This document shows, one piece after another, positions 28,257 through 38,032 of a stretch of DNA of 64,000 nucleotides (positions are counted from its first letter, which is position 1; each line of letters opens with the position of its first letter). Under the pieces are notes generated by a model. The model made no database searches. It had not been told where the DNA came from and saw nothing but the letters and a program-made list of their open reading frames with translations. The stretch is from Flavilitoribacter sp020436695. Lineage in GTDB: Bacteria; Bacteroidota; Bacteroidia; Chitinophagales; Saprospiraceae. The position numbers were made by a program, and so were the translations under genes. The stretch lies in the NCBI GenBank assembly GCA_041392665.1, contig JAWKLQ010000002.1, positions 62,001-126,000 of the forward strand, written 5' to 3'.

Positions 28257-31200
28257 ATGAAGCATTGGTTTTTTCTGTTAGGTCTGATCTTATGGTGCAG
28301 TCCGGTAATCGGTCAGCGTGATTACTACCGCAAGTCCATCTTCCGGCATCTTTCGGTGGATGACGGACTGGCTCACCGCACCGTTAATGCCATTGCCCAG
28401 GATGGGGAAGGCTTGATCTGGGTCGGTACGAACAATGGGCTGAACAGGTATGACGGTCAGGAAATGGAAGTCTATCACCGCGACATTCAGGATCCCCACA
28501 GTTTACCCGGCAATATTGTTCTTGCCCTTTTGCACAGCCACCACGGCCGACTATGGATCATTACCGGCAATAACCGGCTCTGCTGGTACGACCCCGAACG
28601 GAACGGGTTTATTGTACCCCAACTGAAGGATCAGCTTACGCAAGTCGCGATCAGGGTACAGGACATGGCCGAAGACACGAGCGGTCGTCTGTGGATACTC
28701 AGTACCGACAACCGGATCTATTGTATTTCCGGCCTTGAGACATCGAATACGCCCCTTCAGCTACAGTCTTTCAGCAGCTCTTTAGCACAAGACACCTTAA
28801 TCAACCGGATCGTTATCGATCACCGGGATGGTCTCTGGATGGAAACCCGAGAGGCCGGTATCTTTCTTTTCAAAACCGGATCTGGTGCGCTGGATCTGAT
28901 CCGGCATTTTCCCAATAGCGAGCATCTAAGGATTATTGACCGGGAAGACAAGGGCCAACTGTGGTTTGCCGGCCCACAGGAGGAGATCTTTCGCGCTTCT
29001 CTGGATAGTGACATCCCCAGCATTTTACCTTTTTACGATCTAAAAGACATTATACCCGATGCAATCATCAATAGCATCAAAACCGATGATAAAGGGGCGG
29101 TATGGATCGCGCTTTACGGCGCGGGATTAGTGGAATTAATACCTGGTAAACCTTCTTTCAGCTATACCCACTATCCAGGTTACGGCGAAAGCCGGGGAGA
29201 ACTTGCCAATAACCGGCTACTCTCCCTACTCCTAGACCGTTACAACGTGCTGTGGATCGGCACTGAAGCCGGCCTATTCAGTAATCATCTCCATCAAAAA
29301 CCCTTTTATCAGATTGGCAAACAATACCAAATCGGGGAAGCGTTGGTCAACAATATAGTGCATGCCATCTACCGGGATCGCTATCTCTGGATCGGCACCC
29401 GGAGCGGGCTGACCGTTATCGATACGATGGAGCAGCGTTTCTACAATTATCTGGAAGCGGGAACAGGTACAGGGATCGAAGGAAATATTACCTGTCTGTA
29501 CAAAGATCACAGTGGTTTTATGTGGATTGGCGCTTTCAATGGGCTACTCAGGGTCCGGCCCGATAATGCTGCGAAATTGCAATTGCAACCGGTACCATTT
29601 CAGAACAGCTCCTTCCCCCGACTACAGCACGAGAACTTTGTCAGCATCTGTGAAGATGAACAAGGGCGGATCTGGCTGGGCACTTTCAACCAGGGCATTT
29701 ATATAGTACCTGTTGGGACAGATGGTACTCCCGACTACCGGAAGATCAGAAAGTTGGATACACCCGGCAATTTCGTCCTCACCAATATGTACAAAGATCC
29801 CTTTGATAATACCATTTGGGTGGGGACCCGCAACCGGGGACTGATGAGGATCACCAGTAGTCCTCCCGACGAGTTTCACGTTGACTGGTTTCGGCATCAG
29901 GCCGGCAATTCCGGGAGCCTGAGTTTTGACCATACTAATCCCATCATCAAAACCGATCCACAGACGCTATGGGTGGGTACCATCGGTGGTGGATTCAACA
30001 AATTGGATTTCTCCGGCGATTCCGTACAAGTAAGTCAATACACCACTCATCAGGGGCTGCCGGATAATACCATTCACAGCATCCGGGCCGATCGCGAAGG
30101 CCGGCTATGGCTGGGCAGCACGGTTGGGCTGACCCGTTTCGACCCCAGGCAGGAGACCTTTACGCATTATGACTGGCGAGACGGACTGCAGGGCAATCTC
30201 TTCATTGTCAACTCCAGCTTTAGGGACCGGCAGGGACGGTTGTATTTTGGCGGTGCCAACGGGCTAAATTTCTTCCAACCGGAGGATATATTCAGTGAAA
30301 GCAGTGTACCGGATATTCTAATCAGGGACCTGAAGATCATCAATAACTCCATCCTCCCCGGTGAAAAAGTAAATGGGCGAATTGTGCTTTCCCATCCGAT
30401 CTATCAGCTCGATTCTATCGTACTGAAAGAAAAAGAGAACGATCTGACTTTTGACATCCGAGCCATTCATACGGCCGCCCCGGAAAAGAACCGGCTGAGC
30501 TACCGGCTGACCGGCCATCAGGAAGAATGGATAGATGCCAATGGCGGGCAGGCCACGATCAACTATTCTAACCTTCGGCCCGGTAGCTATACACTGGAGA
30601 TCAGGGCCGCCAACGGGGACGGGATCGAAAATCCGCAGATCAGATCCATGTTCATTCGTGTACGTCCGTATTGGTACAAAACCCGGTTCGCCTACCTGAG
30701 TTACGGGCTACTCCTGCTATTGGCACTCTGGCAGTTTCGGCAGTTTATCATCATGCAAAGCAATCTACGTAACAACCTCAAGATCGCGAGGATCGAGCGG
30801 GAAAAAGATCTGGAGATGGCGAATATGAAAACCCGCTTTTTCAATAATATGACCCACGAGTTGCGAACGCCACTGACTCTCATCCAGGGTCCGGTAGAAG
30901 AATTGATCTACCGGGAAGATATGGATGCCGATGTACGAAAAAACCACCACTATCTGATTCACCGCAATGCTCAGAAACTGCTGCAACTGGTCAACCGCTT
31001 ACTGGATTTTCGCAAATCGGAATCCGTGCATTTCAAACTCAGCGCCTCAGAAGGTGACCTCATTTCTTTCGCCCGGGAGGTTTTTCTTGCTTTCCGGCAT
31101 CTGGCCCATGAGCAGCAGATCGACTATGTTTTTGTCAGTAATGAAAAAGAGATACGGCTCTATTTTGACCCTGAAAAAATGGAGATCCTGTTGGGCAATC

Positions 31201-32381
31201 TGCTGTCCAATGCCTTCAAATACAGCAATACCGGAGATAAAGTAGCACTGCGCATCCGATCCACCAAAACGGATTGTATCCTGGAAGTGGCCGATACCGG
31301 TCGCGGCATGAAACCCGAGGAAGTACAACGCATTTTTGACCGATACTTTCAGATCGTCCGTACCGAATCTTCCCGCATCATCGGTACCGGCATCGGCCTA
31401 TCGATGGTCAAAACGATCGTGGGATTGCATCAGGGAAGCATTGAAGTGGAAACGGAGATCGACCAGGGAAGCACCTTTATTGTACGCCTGCCTCTGGGTA
31501 GGGCTCACCTTAGTGACGATCAGATACTGGAAGAGGATCAGCCGAGAGACCGGATCGAGTACCATACCACGCCTCCATCTGTTGACACAAACGATACGAC
31601 CATCGCTATCGCCGGGGAAGCAGGGCAACTTAAACTTTTGGTGGTTGAAGATAACCCCGAGATCCGGACATTCATTTGCACCATTTTCTCCGGTACTTAC
31701 CAGGTGCAGGAAGCTGCGAACGGTCTGGAAGGGCTATTGCGTCTGGAGAAAGAGATCCCTGATCTGATCATCAGTGATATCATGATGGATCAAATGGACG
31801 GCATCACTTTTTGCAGCCAGGTGAAGGAACATCCTGATTATTTTCATATTCCGGTGATCCTGCTTACCGCCCGAACCTCCAATGTCTATCAGGTAGACGG
31901 GCTGACTTCCGGAGCAGATGCCTATATCACCAAACCTTTCAATGCCCAGGTGCTACAGGCCCAGGCCGACAGTTTGCTGAAAAGCCGGGCCGCCCTCAAA
32001 GCCTATTACACCAACCGCATTACCCTCGGGCCGAAAGCCATCGAAGTCGACTCCGAAGAACTGCTTTTCCTTGAACAACTCATCAGCCTGATCGAAGCGC
32101 ACCTGAATGAAGAGCAGCTCACCGCTGAATTTCTGTCTACCCAAATGGCAATGAGCCATTCCACCCTGTATCGCAAGATCAAAAGCTATACCGGCGAATC
32201 CATTAATTCTTTCATCCGCTCTATCCGCCTCAAACAGGCTGCCCAATTACTCACCGATTCGGGTATGAACATTTCAGAGGTCGCCTACCGGGTCGGCTTT
32301 TCGGATGTGGATTATTTTCGGAAGTGCTTTAAGAAGCAATTTGGGACTACCCCTACCGACTTTATCGGGAATAAGAAATGA
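28257..32381 (+). CDS. Hybrid two-component system regulator (HTCS) of the second PUL
   Basis: This 1374-aa one-polypeptide sensor and regulator follows a signal peptide (GLILWCSPVIGQ). About fourteen two-component propeller repeats form the periplasmic sensor (for example GLIWVGTNNGLNRYDG, YLWIGTRSGL), then a Y_Y_Y domain (about 700-790) and a membrane helix (about 809-828). The kinase core has THELRTPLT (phospho-His near 867), NLLSNAFKYSN, DTGRGM and GTGIGLSMV. A receiver (about 1123-1235) has LVVEDNPEIR, the phospho-Asp in ISDIMMD and ITKPF. A C-terminal AraC-type HTH ends the protein. HTCS proteins bind a breakdown oligosaccharide and activate their adjacent susCD operon, which here is the next gene 253 nt downstream. 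Confidence 0.95.
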   Translation: MKHWFFLLGLILWCSPVIGQRDYYRKSIFRHLSVDDGLAHRTVNAIAQDGEGLIWVGTNNGLNRYDGQEMEVYHRDIQDPHSLPGNIVLALLHSHHGRLWIITGNNRLCWYDPERNGFIVPQLKDQLTQVAIRVQDMAEDTSGRLWILSTDNRIYCISGLETSNTPLQLQSFSSSLAQDTLINRIVIDHRDGLWMETREAGIFLFKTGSGALDLIRHFPNSEHLRIIDREDKGQLWFAGPQEEIFRASLDSDIPSILPFYDLKDIIPDAIINSIKTDDKGAVWIALYGAGLVELIPGKPSFSYTHYPGYGESRGELANNRLLSLLLDRYNVLWIGTEAGLFSNHLHQKPFYQIGKQYQIGEALVNNIVHAIYRDRYLWIGTRSGLTVIDTMEQRFYNYLEAGTGTGIEGNITCLYKDHSGFMWIGAFNGLLRVRPDNAAKLQLQPVPFQNSSFPRLQHENFVSICEDEQGRIWLGTFNQGIYIVPVGTDGTPDYRKIRKLDTPGNFVLTNMYKDPFDNTIWVGTRNRGLMRITSSPPDEFHVDWFRHQAGNSGSLSFDHTNPIIKTDPQTLWVGTIGGGFNKLDFSGDSVQVSQYTTHQGLPDNTIHSIRADREGRLWLGSTVGLTRFDPRQETFTHYDWRDGLQGNLFIVNSSFRDRQGRLYFGGANGLNFFQPEDIFSESSVPDILIRDLKIINNSILPGEKVNGRIVLSHPIYQLDSIVLKEKENDLTFDIRAIHTAAPEKNRLSYRLTGHQEEWIDANGGQATINYSNLRPGSYTLEIRAANGDGIENPQIRSMFIRVRPYWYKTRFAYLSYGLLLLLALWQFRQFIIMQSNLRNNLKIARIEREKDLEMANMKTRFFNNMTHELRTPLTLIQGPVEELIYREDMDADVRKNHHYLIHRNAQKLLQLVNRLLDFRKSESVHFKLSASEGDLISFAREVFLAFRHLAHEQQIDYVFVSNEKEIRLYFDPEKMEILLGNLLSNAFKYSNTGDKVALRIRSTKTDCILEVADTGRGMKPEEVQRIFDRYFQIVRTESSRIIGTGIGLSMVKTIVGLHQGSIEVETEIDQGSTFIVRLPLGRAHLSDDQILEEDQPRDRIEYHTTPPSVDTNDTTIAIAGEAGQLKLLVVEDNPEIRTFICTIFSGTYQVQEAANGLEGLLRLEKEIPDLIISDIMMDQMDGITFCSQVKEHPDYFHIPVILLTARTSNVYQVDGLTSGADAYITKPFNAQVLQAQADSLLKSRAALKAYYTNRITLGPKAIEVDSEELLFLEQLISLIEAHLNEEQLTAEFLSTQMAMSHSTLYRKIKSYTGESINSFIRSIRLKQAAQLLTDSGMNISEVAYRVGFSDVDYFRKCFKKQFGTTPTDFIGNKK

Positions 32382-32634
32382 GATAGGTATTTGCGGCTGG
32401 GTTCTCGATCCTCGGTGGCTCCTTGTCCCCATATCACCCCGTTTTCTTTTACCCTGCTCATGCAATCCCTTTGAATTCCAACAAATTACCTACACTGACG
32501 AATTCACCCTGCCTTTTTGACCAATATCTCCTGCAATTACCCCAGCCTAACCTTCCAACTTTGGGCTATCGGGATAGTCTGGCCAACTCACCAGAGCCCT
32601 TGCTATCTGCATTAACACTTAAAGCACAACGTTT

Positions 32635-35600
32635 ATGAAGAAGTTCTATGCAAAAAGAATTTGCCTGTATCTGCTGGCCGGATGCATGCAGATGCTGCTT
32701 TTGGGCAACATTAACGCCCAGCAGCTTATTCAAGGAACGGTCACTTCCGAAGGCGAACCGCTCATTGGAGTGAATATCGTGGAAGAAGGAACGATCAACG
32801 GAACCGTGACCGATATAGACGGCCATTACGCTATTGAAGTGGCCGGAGCACAATCCGTATTGTTATTTTCTTATACCGGCTATCAACCGCAGAAGGTCAC
32901 CGTCGGCAACCAAAGCACTATTGACCTGACCATGGCTTTCGATGCAGCCAACCTGGAAGAAGTGGTCGTTGTGGGTTTCGGTAGTAAAAAGAAAGCCCAC
33001 GTTACCGGCGCTGCCAGTTCAGTGGATATGACCGACGTACTGGCCAACCGGCCGGTTACCAATTCTATGGAAGCACTTCAAGGTACCATCCCCGGTCTAC
33101 AGATCACTAACAACACCGGTCAGCCCGGTTCTTCGGGTTTGGAGATCAATATCAGGGGGATGACCTCCATCAATGGTGGCGCACCGCTCATTCTGATGAA
33201 TAACGTTCCGGTGAGCGTAGAGGATATCAATCCGCAGGATGTGGAATCGATCACGGTGCTCAAAGATGCCGCCGCTACTTCTATTTACGGAGCACGTGCT
33301 GCTTTCGGAGTTGTGCTGATCACCACCAAACAGGGCAGTAAGAATCAGCCTATCAAATTCAACTATTCCAACACCTTCAGCATCAGCCGGCCGGAAGATA
33401 TTCCGGACAAAGCTTCCACTTACGATTTTGTGAATGCCTTGAATGATTGGGGGGTGTCTTCTTTCTGGACCGGTCAGGATATTGAAAGCTGGGTAGGATT
33501 TGTGGAAGAATACAAGAACAACCCGGCCGCTTATCCGGAGGGGTATGCCGAAAAAGACGGCCTGCGTTATCCTCTGGCCGATACCGACCTGATCGGGGCC
33601 TGGCTCGATGATCCGGGAGCTACTCAGATCCACAACTTCAGCTTCAGCGGCGGCAGTGAAAATAGTACTTACCGCGTTTCGGCCGGTTACAGCGACCAGG
33701 ACGGCATTATCGTTACCCGCAATGACAGTTACCGAAAATACAACCTAAACGCAGTACTGACCACTGATCTGACCTCCAGACTGACGGCCACCACCAATGT
33801 ACTGTATCGTAACAGTATCCAGCGAAACCCACTGGGAAGTTACAGCAATGCCATTACCTTTAATGCTTATACACCGGCTACCGGCAATTATGTATTCGAG
33901 GACGGCACGGAAGTTCCTTATGATACCCCCGCCAATGCAGAGCACCTTAAGGTTGCTCCCAAGTATTTGAATGATAATGTTCGCCTGTTCGGCAAACTGG
34001 CTTACAATCTGGTGAAAGGGCTGAACATCAACGCCGAATACACCTTTGAAAAAAGCGACTACGACCAGATCACCAGCGACAATCAGGTACTGACGGTCAA
34101 CCCCGAACGTTTCACCCTGAATGCCGTTGATCCGGTCAACACCTTTTACCGGCGCTACAACAGCAAAACAGTTTATCATGCGCTCAACGTCTACGCCAAC
34201 TACAGCCTGCAGGCCGGCGACCACAGCTTCAGTATTTTGAGCGGCTTTAATCAGGAAAACAGCGATTTCAACGGTTTCTGGGTGCGCAAGACCAACCTGA
34301 TCAATGTAGATTTGCCCTCCATATCCGGCGCTTCCGGTACCGTTACGGGTGACGATAGTTTCTACGAATGGGCAGTACGTGGTGTATTTGGCCGATTTAA
34401 CTATAATTACAAAGAGAAATATTTTCTGGAAGCCAGTGGCCGCTATGACGGCTCCTCCCGTTTCCCGGAAGAAGACCGTTACGGTTTCTTCCCCTCTTTT
34501 TCCGCCGGTTGGCATGTCGGCCGGGAATCCTTTCTGGAGTCTGTGGGCTTCCTTTCCGACCTGAAATTGCGGGCCTCCTGGGGGGAGATCGGCAACCAGA
34601 TCGTCCGTTTCTCCAATGGTGCCCAAAACTATTACCCGGCCGTACCAGGTATGGCGGTGGAAAATGCAAGCTGGCTGAACGAAAGCGCCGGCGTCCCCTA
34701 TGTTACCCTGGGTATTCCCGATCTGGTGAGCACCTCCTTCACCTGGGAAACGGTAAGAACGCTCAATTTTGGCGTGGATGCCGTCTTTTTCAAAGGCCGT
34801 CTATCCAGTTCTTTTGACATATTCAAACGCCAGACCATCGGTATGTTGATCCCAGGGGCTGAGCTACCGGCGGTACTCGGCGCAGAAGCACCTACCCAAA
34901 ATGCCGCCGACCTGGAGTCAAAAGGTTGGGAACTGGCGCTGAACTGGAACGACCGCAAAGGAGACTTCACTTATAGTCTGGGCCTTACCCTGTCCGACAA
35001 CCGGGCTTTCATTACCAAATTCGACAATCCGGCCGGATTGATCAGCCAGTATTACGTAGGCCAGGAGATCGGCGAGATCTGGGGTTACGTCACTGACGGC
35101 TATTACACCGAAGCAGACTTTGCATCCGGTACGCTGGACGAAGACCTCCTCAACGGTACGCTCAATGACGGCGTACAGCATTGGGAAGGCCGCAACCAGA
35201 ACCCGGGTGACATCAAATTTGCCGATCTCAACGGTGACGGCCTGATCACCGACGGCAACAATACGCTGAGTGATCCGGGCGACCGCCGCGTCATCGGCAA
35301 TAACACCCGGCGTTATCAGTACGGCATTTACGGCAACTTCGGCTTTAAGAATTTTGACCTGTCCATTCTGGCCAACGGTGTGGGCAAACGGGATATTTAC
35401 CAGAACAACAATGTGCGCTTCCCCTATACAGATGAATTCAAAGTAGTGTACATCTCTCAACTGGATTACTGGACACCGGAGAATCAGGATGCCTACTTTC
35501 CAAGAAATTATTCATTGGGAGGCGTAAACTATGGGATCAACCGCACCACGCAGACCAAATACCTGCTCAACGGCGCCTACCTGCGCATCAAGAACGTAAC

Positions 35601-35796
35601 ACTGGGCTACACGCTACCCAAAACGCTACTGAGCAAACTGAATATCGATGCGCTGCGGGTCTACGTAGCGGCCGAGAACTTTATGGATTTCAACGACTAC
35701 CCCGACGGCATCAACACGGAGCTGGAGAACAAGTCGCAGGGAGCTACTTATCCTTACATGCGGTCTTTTTCCACGGGTGTGAATCTTACGTTTTGA
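32635..35796 (+). CDS. SusC/RagA-type TonB-linked outer-membrane transporter (second SusCD pair)
   Basis: This 1053-aa transporter has a signal peptide ending INAQQ, a carboxypeptidase-like regulatory domain (about 28-105), the SusC hallmark EEVVVVGFGSKKKAHVTGA, a plug (about 120-240, with EINIRGMTSINGG and YGARAAFGVVLITTKQG) and a long barrel ending STGVNLTF. It differs strongly from the first SusC, so it is not a recent duplicate. It probably imports the oligosaccharide sensed by the HTCS. A repeat array separates it from susD by 197 nt, unusually long for a SusCD pair. Confidence 0.94.
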   Translation: MKKFYAKRICLYLLAGCMQMLLLGNINAQQLIQGTVTSEGEPLIGVNIVEEGTINGTVTDIDGHYAIEVAGAQSVLLFSYTGYQPQKVTVGNQSTIDLTMAFDAANLEEVVVVGFGSKKKAHVTGAASSVDMTDVLANRPVTNSMEALQGTIPGLQITNNTGQPGSSGLEINIRGMTSINGGAPLILMNNVPVSVEDINPQDVESITVLKDAAATSIYGARAAFGVVLITTKQGSKNQPIKFNYSNTFSISRPEDIPDKASTYDFVNALNDWGVSSFWTGQDIESWVGFVEEYKNNPAAYPEGYAEKDGLRYPLADTDLIGAWLDDPGATQIHNFSFSGGSENSTYRVSAGYSDQDGIIVTRNDSYRKYNLNAVLTTDLTSRLTATTNVLYRNSIQRNPLGSYSNAITFNAYTPATGNYVFEDGTEVPYDTPANAEHLKVAPKYLNDNVRLFGKLAYNLVKGLNINAEYTFEKSDYDQITSDNQVLTVNPERFTLNAVDPVNTFYRRYNSKTVYHALNVYANYSLQAGDHSFSILSGFNQENSDFNGFWVRKTNLINVDLPSISGASGTVTGDDSFYEWAVRGVFGRFNYNYKEKYFLEASGRYDGSSRFPEEDRYGFFPSFSAGWHVGRESFLESVGFLSDLKLRASWGEIGNQIVRFSNGAQNYYPAVPGMAVENASWLNESAGVPYVTLGIPDLVSTSFTWETVRTLNFGVDAVFFKGRLSSSFDIFKRQTIGMLIPGAELPAVLGAEAPTQNAADLESKGWELALNWNDRKGDFTYSLGLTLSDNRAFITKFDNPAGLISQYYVGQEIGEIWGYVTDGYYTEADFASGTLDEDLLNGTLNDGVQHWEGRNQNPGDIKFADLNGDGLITDGNNTLSDPGDRRVIGNNTRRYQYGIYGNFGFKNFDLSILANGVGKRDIYQNNNVRFPYTDEFKVVYISQLDYWTPENQDAYFPRNYSLGGVNYGINRTTQTKYLLNGAYLRIKNVTLGYTLPKTLLSKLNIDALRVYVAAENFMDFNDYPDGINTELENKSQGATYPYMRSFSTGVNLTF

Positions 35797-35803
35797 TAGA
35801 ATG

Positions 35804-35963
35804 ACTTTTGGACGTTGGGACTTTTGGACGTTGGGACTTTGGACATTGGGACTTTGGACGTTGGGGCAACTTTCCTCCCCCAAACATCCAAACATCCATC
35901 AATCCAAACGTCCATCAATCCAAACGTCCCTCAATCCAAACATCCATCAATCCAAACGTCCCA
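35804..35963. repeat. Large inverted repeat at the SusC-SusD junction, word GGACGTTGGGA
   Basis: Four direct copies of TTTGGACGTTGGGACTT (35806-35864) are followed, after CAACTTTCCTCCCC, by six copies of CCAAACGTCCATCAAT and relatives (35880-35962) on the opposite strand sense. The arms are complementary and could fold into a long mRNA hairpin or cruciform between susC and susD. Confidence 0.7.
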
Positions 35964-35993
35964 TAAATAACTGACTATTCAAATTCAACAATA

Positions 35994-37772
35994 ATGAAAC
36001 ATATAAAATATATCTTCGGCATTTTCCTGGTCATACTGTCGGCCTGCAACGATGACTATCTGGAAAAGCTACCGCAAGATCAACTCACGGTAGGTACGGC
36101 CTTTACCAGCTACGACAATTTTGCCACCTACACCTGGGGGTTGTATAATACCTTCCCCGATTACGTAGATTTTACGCCGATCCTCCGGGAAATGGGGAGT
36201 GATCTGCTCATCAACAACGATGGTACCCAGGGCGATGCATTATTGTGGCAACTTAAGACGGTACCTTCTTCTTCCTCTTTGTGGAGTGATGCCTACACCA
36301 ACATTCGCCGCGTCAATCTACTGCTGGACAACATTGACCAAAGTGCCATGACCGATGAAGAGAAACTTCACTGGAGATCCGTGGGGCTGTTTTTCCGGGC
36401 GTATGAATACGTAGAGCTGATCGCCAATTACGGCGCTGTACCCTGGGTGGATCGCGTACTCACTGAAGCGGACGAAGAAGTACTTTACGGCCCGCGTACA
36501 CCGAGAGATGAAGTAGCGAAAAACGTATTAGATGACCTGCTTTGGGCAGAGGCGAATATCAATCCGGAAGGCAATGGGCCGAACACCATTAATACGGATG
36601 TGGTAAGAGCACTGATCTCCCGTTTTGGTCTGTATGAGGGTACCTGGCGCAAATATCACGCGCTGGGAGACGAGCGTACTTACCTGCAGGCCAGTGCTGA
36701 TGCCAGTACCAAGCTGATAGCCGATCACCCTGACCTCCATCCCAGCTACGACGAAGTATTCAACAGCGAATCACTGGACGGTGTGCAGGGGGTACTGCTG
36801 TACAAAGCTTACGAATTTGGCATTCTGAACGGCCGTTGGTCTCATTACAACCGCAGCTCTATCGGGCACCGGGACCTGACCAAGAAAGCAGTGGATCAAT
36901 ACCTGTGTACCGATGGACAAACCATTTTTACCAGCCCACTCTTCGATGGTGATCACGATCCCTACGATGAATTTCGCAACCGCGATCATCGCCTGTATTT
37001 CAACACGCCACCGCCCTTCCGCGTAGATACGGACGGCAAAAATCAGGAGACCTGGAAATACGATTCCGACCCCAAAAGTCGTGAATACATCGATCTGATG
37101 TATACCCTCTCCGATGATCAACACAAAACACTACCAACTATGAACTGGCGGGGCTTGATCGTTCGCACCTCGCCTCACTTCCGCAAATTTAATGAAGGCC
37201 ACGGCTATAATGTGACCTACAGCGGCTATGCTTTCTATAAATTCTCCAACAAGATCAGCCGCCTGCAAAACCGGGATTCGCACGACAAACCCATTTTTCG
37301 GATGGGTGAGGTGTTCCTCAACTACGCCGAAGCGATGTTCGAACTGGGACAGTTCAGCCAGGAAGTGGCCGACCAGACCATCAATAAACTCCGGGCCCGA
37401 GGTGCCGTTGCGCCCCTGGACCTGGCCAATATTCCCGAAGATTCTACTCGCGATACCGATGTTGATCCGGCGCTTTGGGAGATCCGCCGCGAAAGAGGCA
37501 TTGAATTCCTGGCGGAAGGACTGGGCCGGATATTCGACATCAAGCGCTGGAAAAAACTGGTGGAATACGGCAGTCAGGAAAAACTGGGTCGCTGGGTGAA
37601 AAATGCGGACTATGGTAATAAACTACCTATTCAGAATGGAGCAGAGGAAGGTTACGTCTCTCCCTGGGGCTCACCTCCGGGGGTACCGGAATATTACTAT
37701 CTGGAGCCCATTCCTTCGGATCAGATCGTACTGAATCCGTTGTTGGAGCAGAATCCTGGATGGACAAATTGA
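35994..37772 (+). CDS. SusD/RagB-type nutrient-binding lipoprotein (second SusCD pair)
   Basis: This 592-aa surface lipoprotein has the signal peptide MKHIKYIFGIFLVILSAC (Cys18) followed by NDDYLEKLPQDQLTVGTAF, the classic SusD beginning. Helical core motifs (RSVGLFFRAYEYVELIANYGAVPWV) and the C-terminal RRERGIEFLAEGLGRIFDIKRW and EPIPSDQIVLNP are present. It pairs with the second SusC. The substrate is unknown; a sulfatase and a GH109-type enzyme follow on the same strand. Confidence 0.93.
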   Translation: MKHIKYIFGIFLVILSACNDDYLEKLPQDQLTVGTAFTSYDNFATYTWGLYNTFPDYVDFTPILREMGSDLLINNDGTQGDALLWQLKTVPSSSSLWSDAYTNIRRVNLLLDNIDQSAMTDEEKLHWRSVGLFFRAYEYVELIANYGAVPWVDRVLTEADEEVLYGPRTPRDEVAKNVLDDLLWAEANINPEGNGPNTINTDVVRALISRFGLYEGTWRKYHALGDERTYLQASADASTKLIADHPDLHPSYDEVFNSESLDGVQGVLLYKAYEFGILNGRWSHYNRSSIGHRDLTKKAVDQYLCTDGQTIFTSPLFDGDHDPYDEFRNRDHRLYFNTPPPFRVDTDGKNQETWKYDSDPKSREYIDLMYTLSDDQHKTLPTMNWRGLIVRTSPHFRKFNEGHGYNVTYSGYAFYKFSNKISRLQNRDSHDKPIFRMGEVFLNYAEAMFELGQFSQEVADQTINKLRARGAVAPLDLANIPEDSTRDTDVDPALWEIRRERGIEFLAEGLGRIFDIKRWKKLVEYGSQEKLGRWVKNADYGNKLPIQNGAEEGYVSPWGSPPGVPEYYYLEPIPSDQIVLNPLLEQNPGWTN

Positions 37773-37773
37773 G

Positions 37774-37879
37774 AATGATTGATGATTGATACATGATAAT
37801 TGATGGAGGGCCTGCTTTTCATGGCGGGCATCATCCATCAATTATCTATCATCAATTATCACCTATCAATCTTCATCCA
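37774..37879. repeat. Inverted intergenic repeat, word TGATTGAT/ATGATAATTGAT (second copy)
   Basis: GATTGATGATTGATACATGA and ATGATAATTGATGG face ATCATCCATCAATTATC and TATCATCAATTATCACC. It is the same word family as 26271-26358. A weak hydrophobic ORF overlaps its right flank (to 37997) and is not called as a gene. Confidence 0.55.
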
Positions 37880-38032
37880 TAATCTATTCAAAACGAAACC
37901 AACAATAGAAAACGCTGCACTCCGGAAACAATGGATTATGGCAATCCTTATTGTTCTCTTATTTTTATGGGGCATTTATCTCCTAATGGAAGGCTAGATA
38001 CTTTGTCAAAATTTACCAACCTGGTTTAGCTC

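Noticed and set aside
35804..35963. CRISPR array
   Set aside because: The units are short, imperfect, occur in both orientations and have no regular unique spacers; no cas genes are present.
37800..37997. 65-codon ORF ending in a hydrophobic helix (MAILIVLLFLWGIYLLMEG)
   Set aside because: Its first half is made of the TGATTGAT repeat and no start or promoter is convincing. A small membrane peptide from about 37939 is possible but unsupported.
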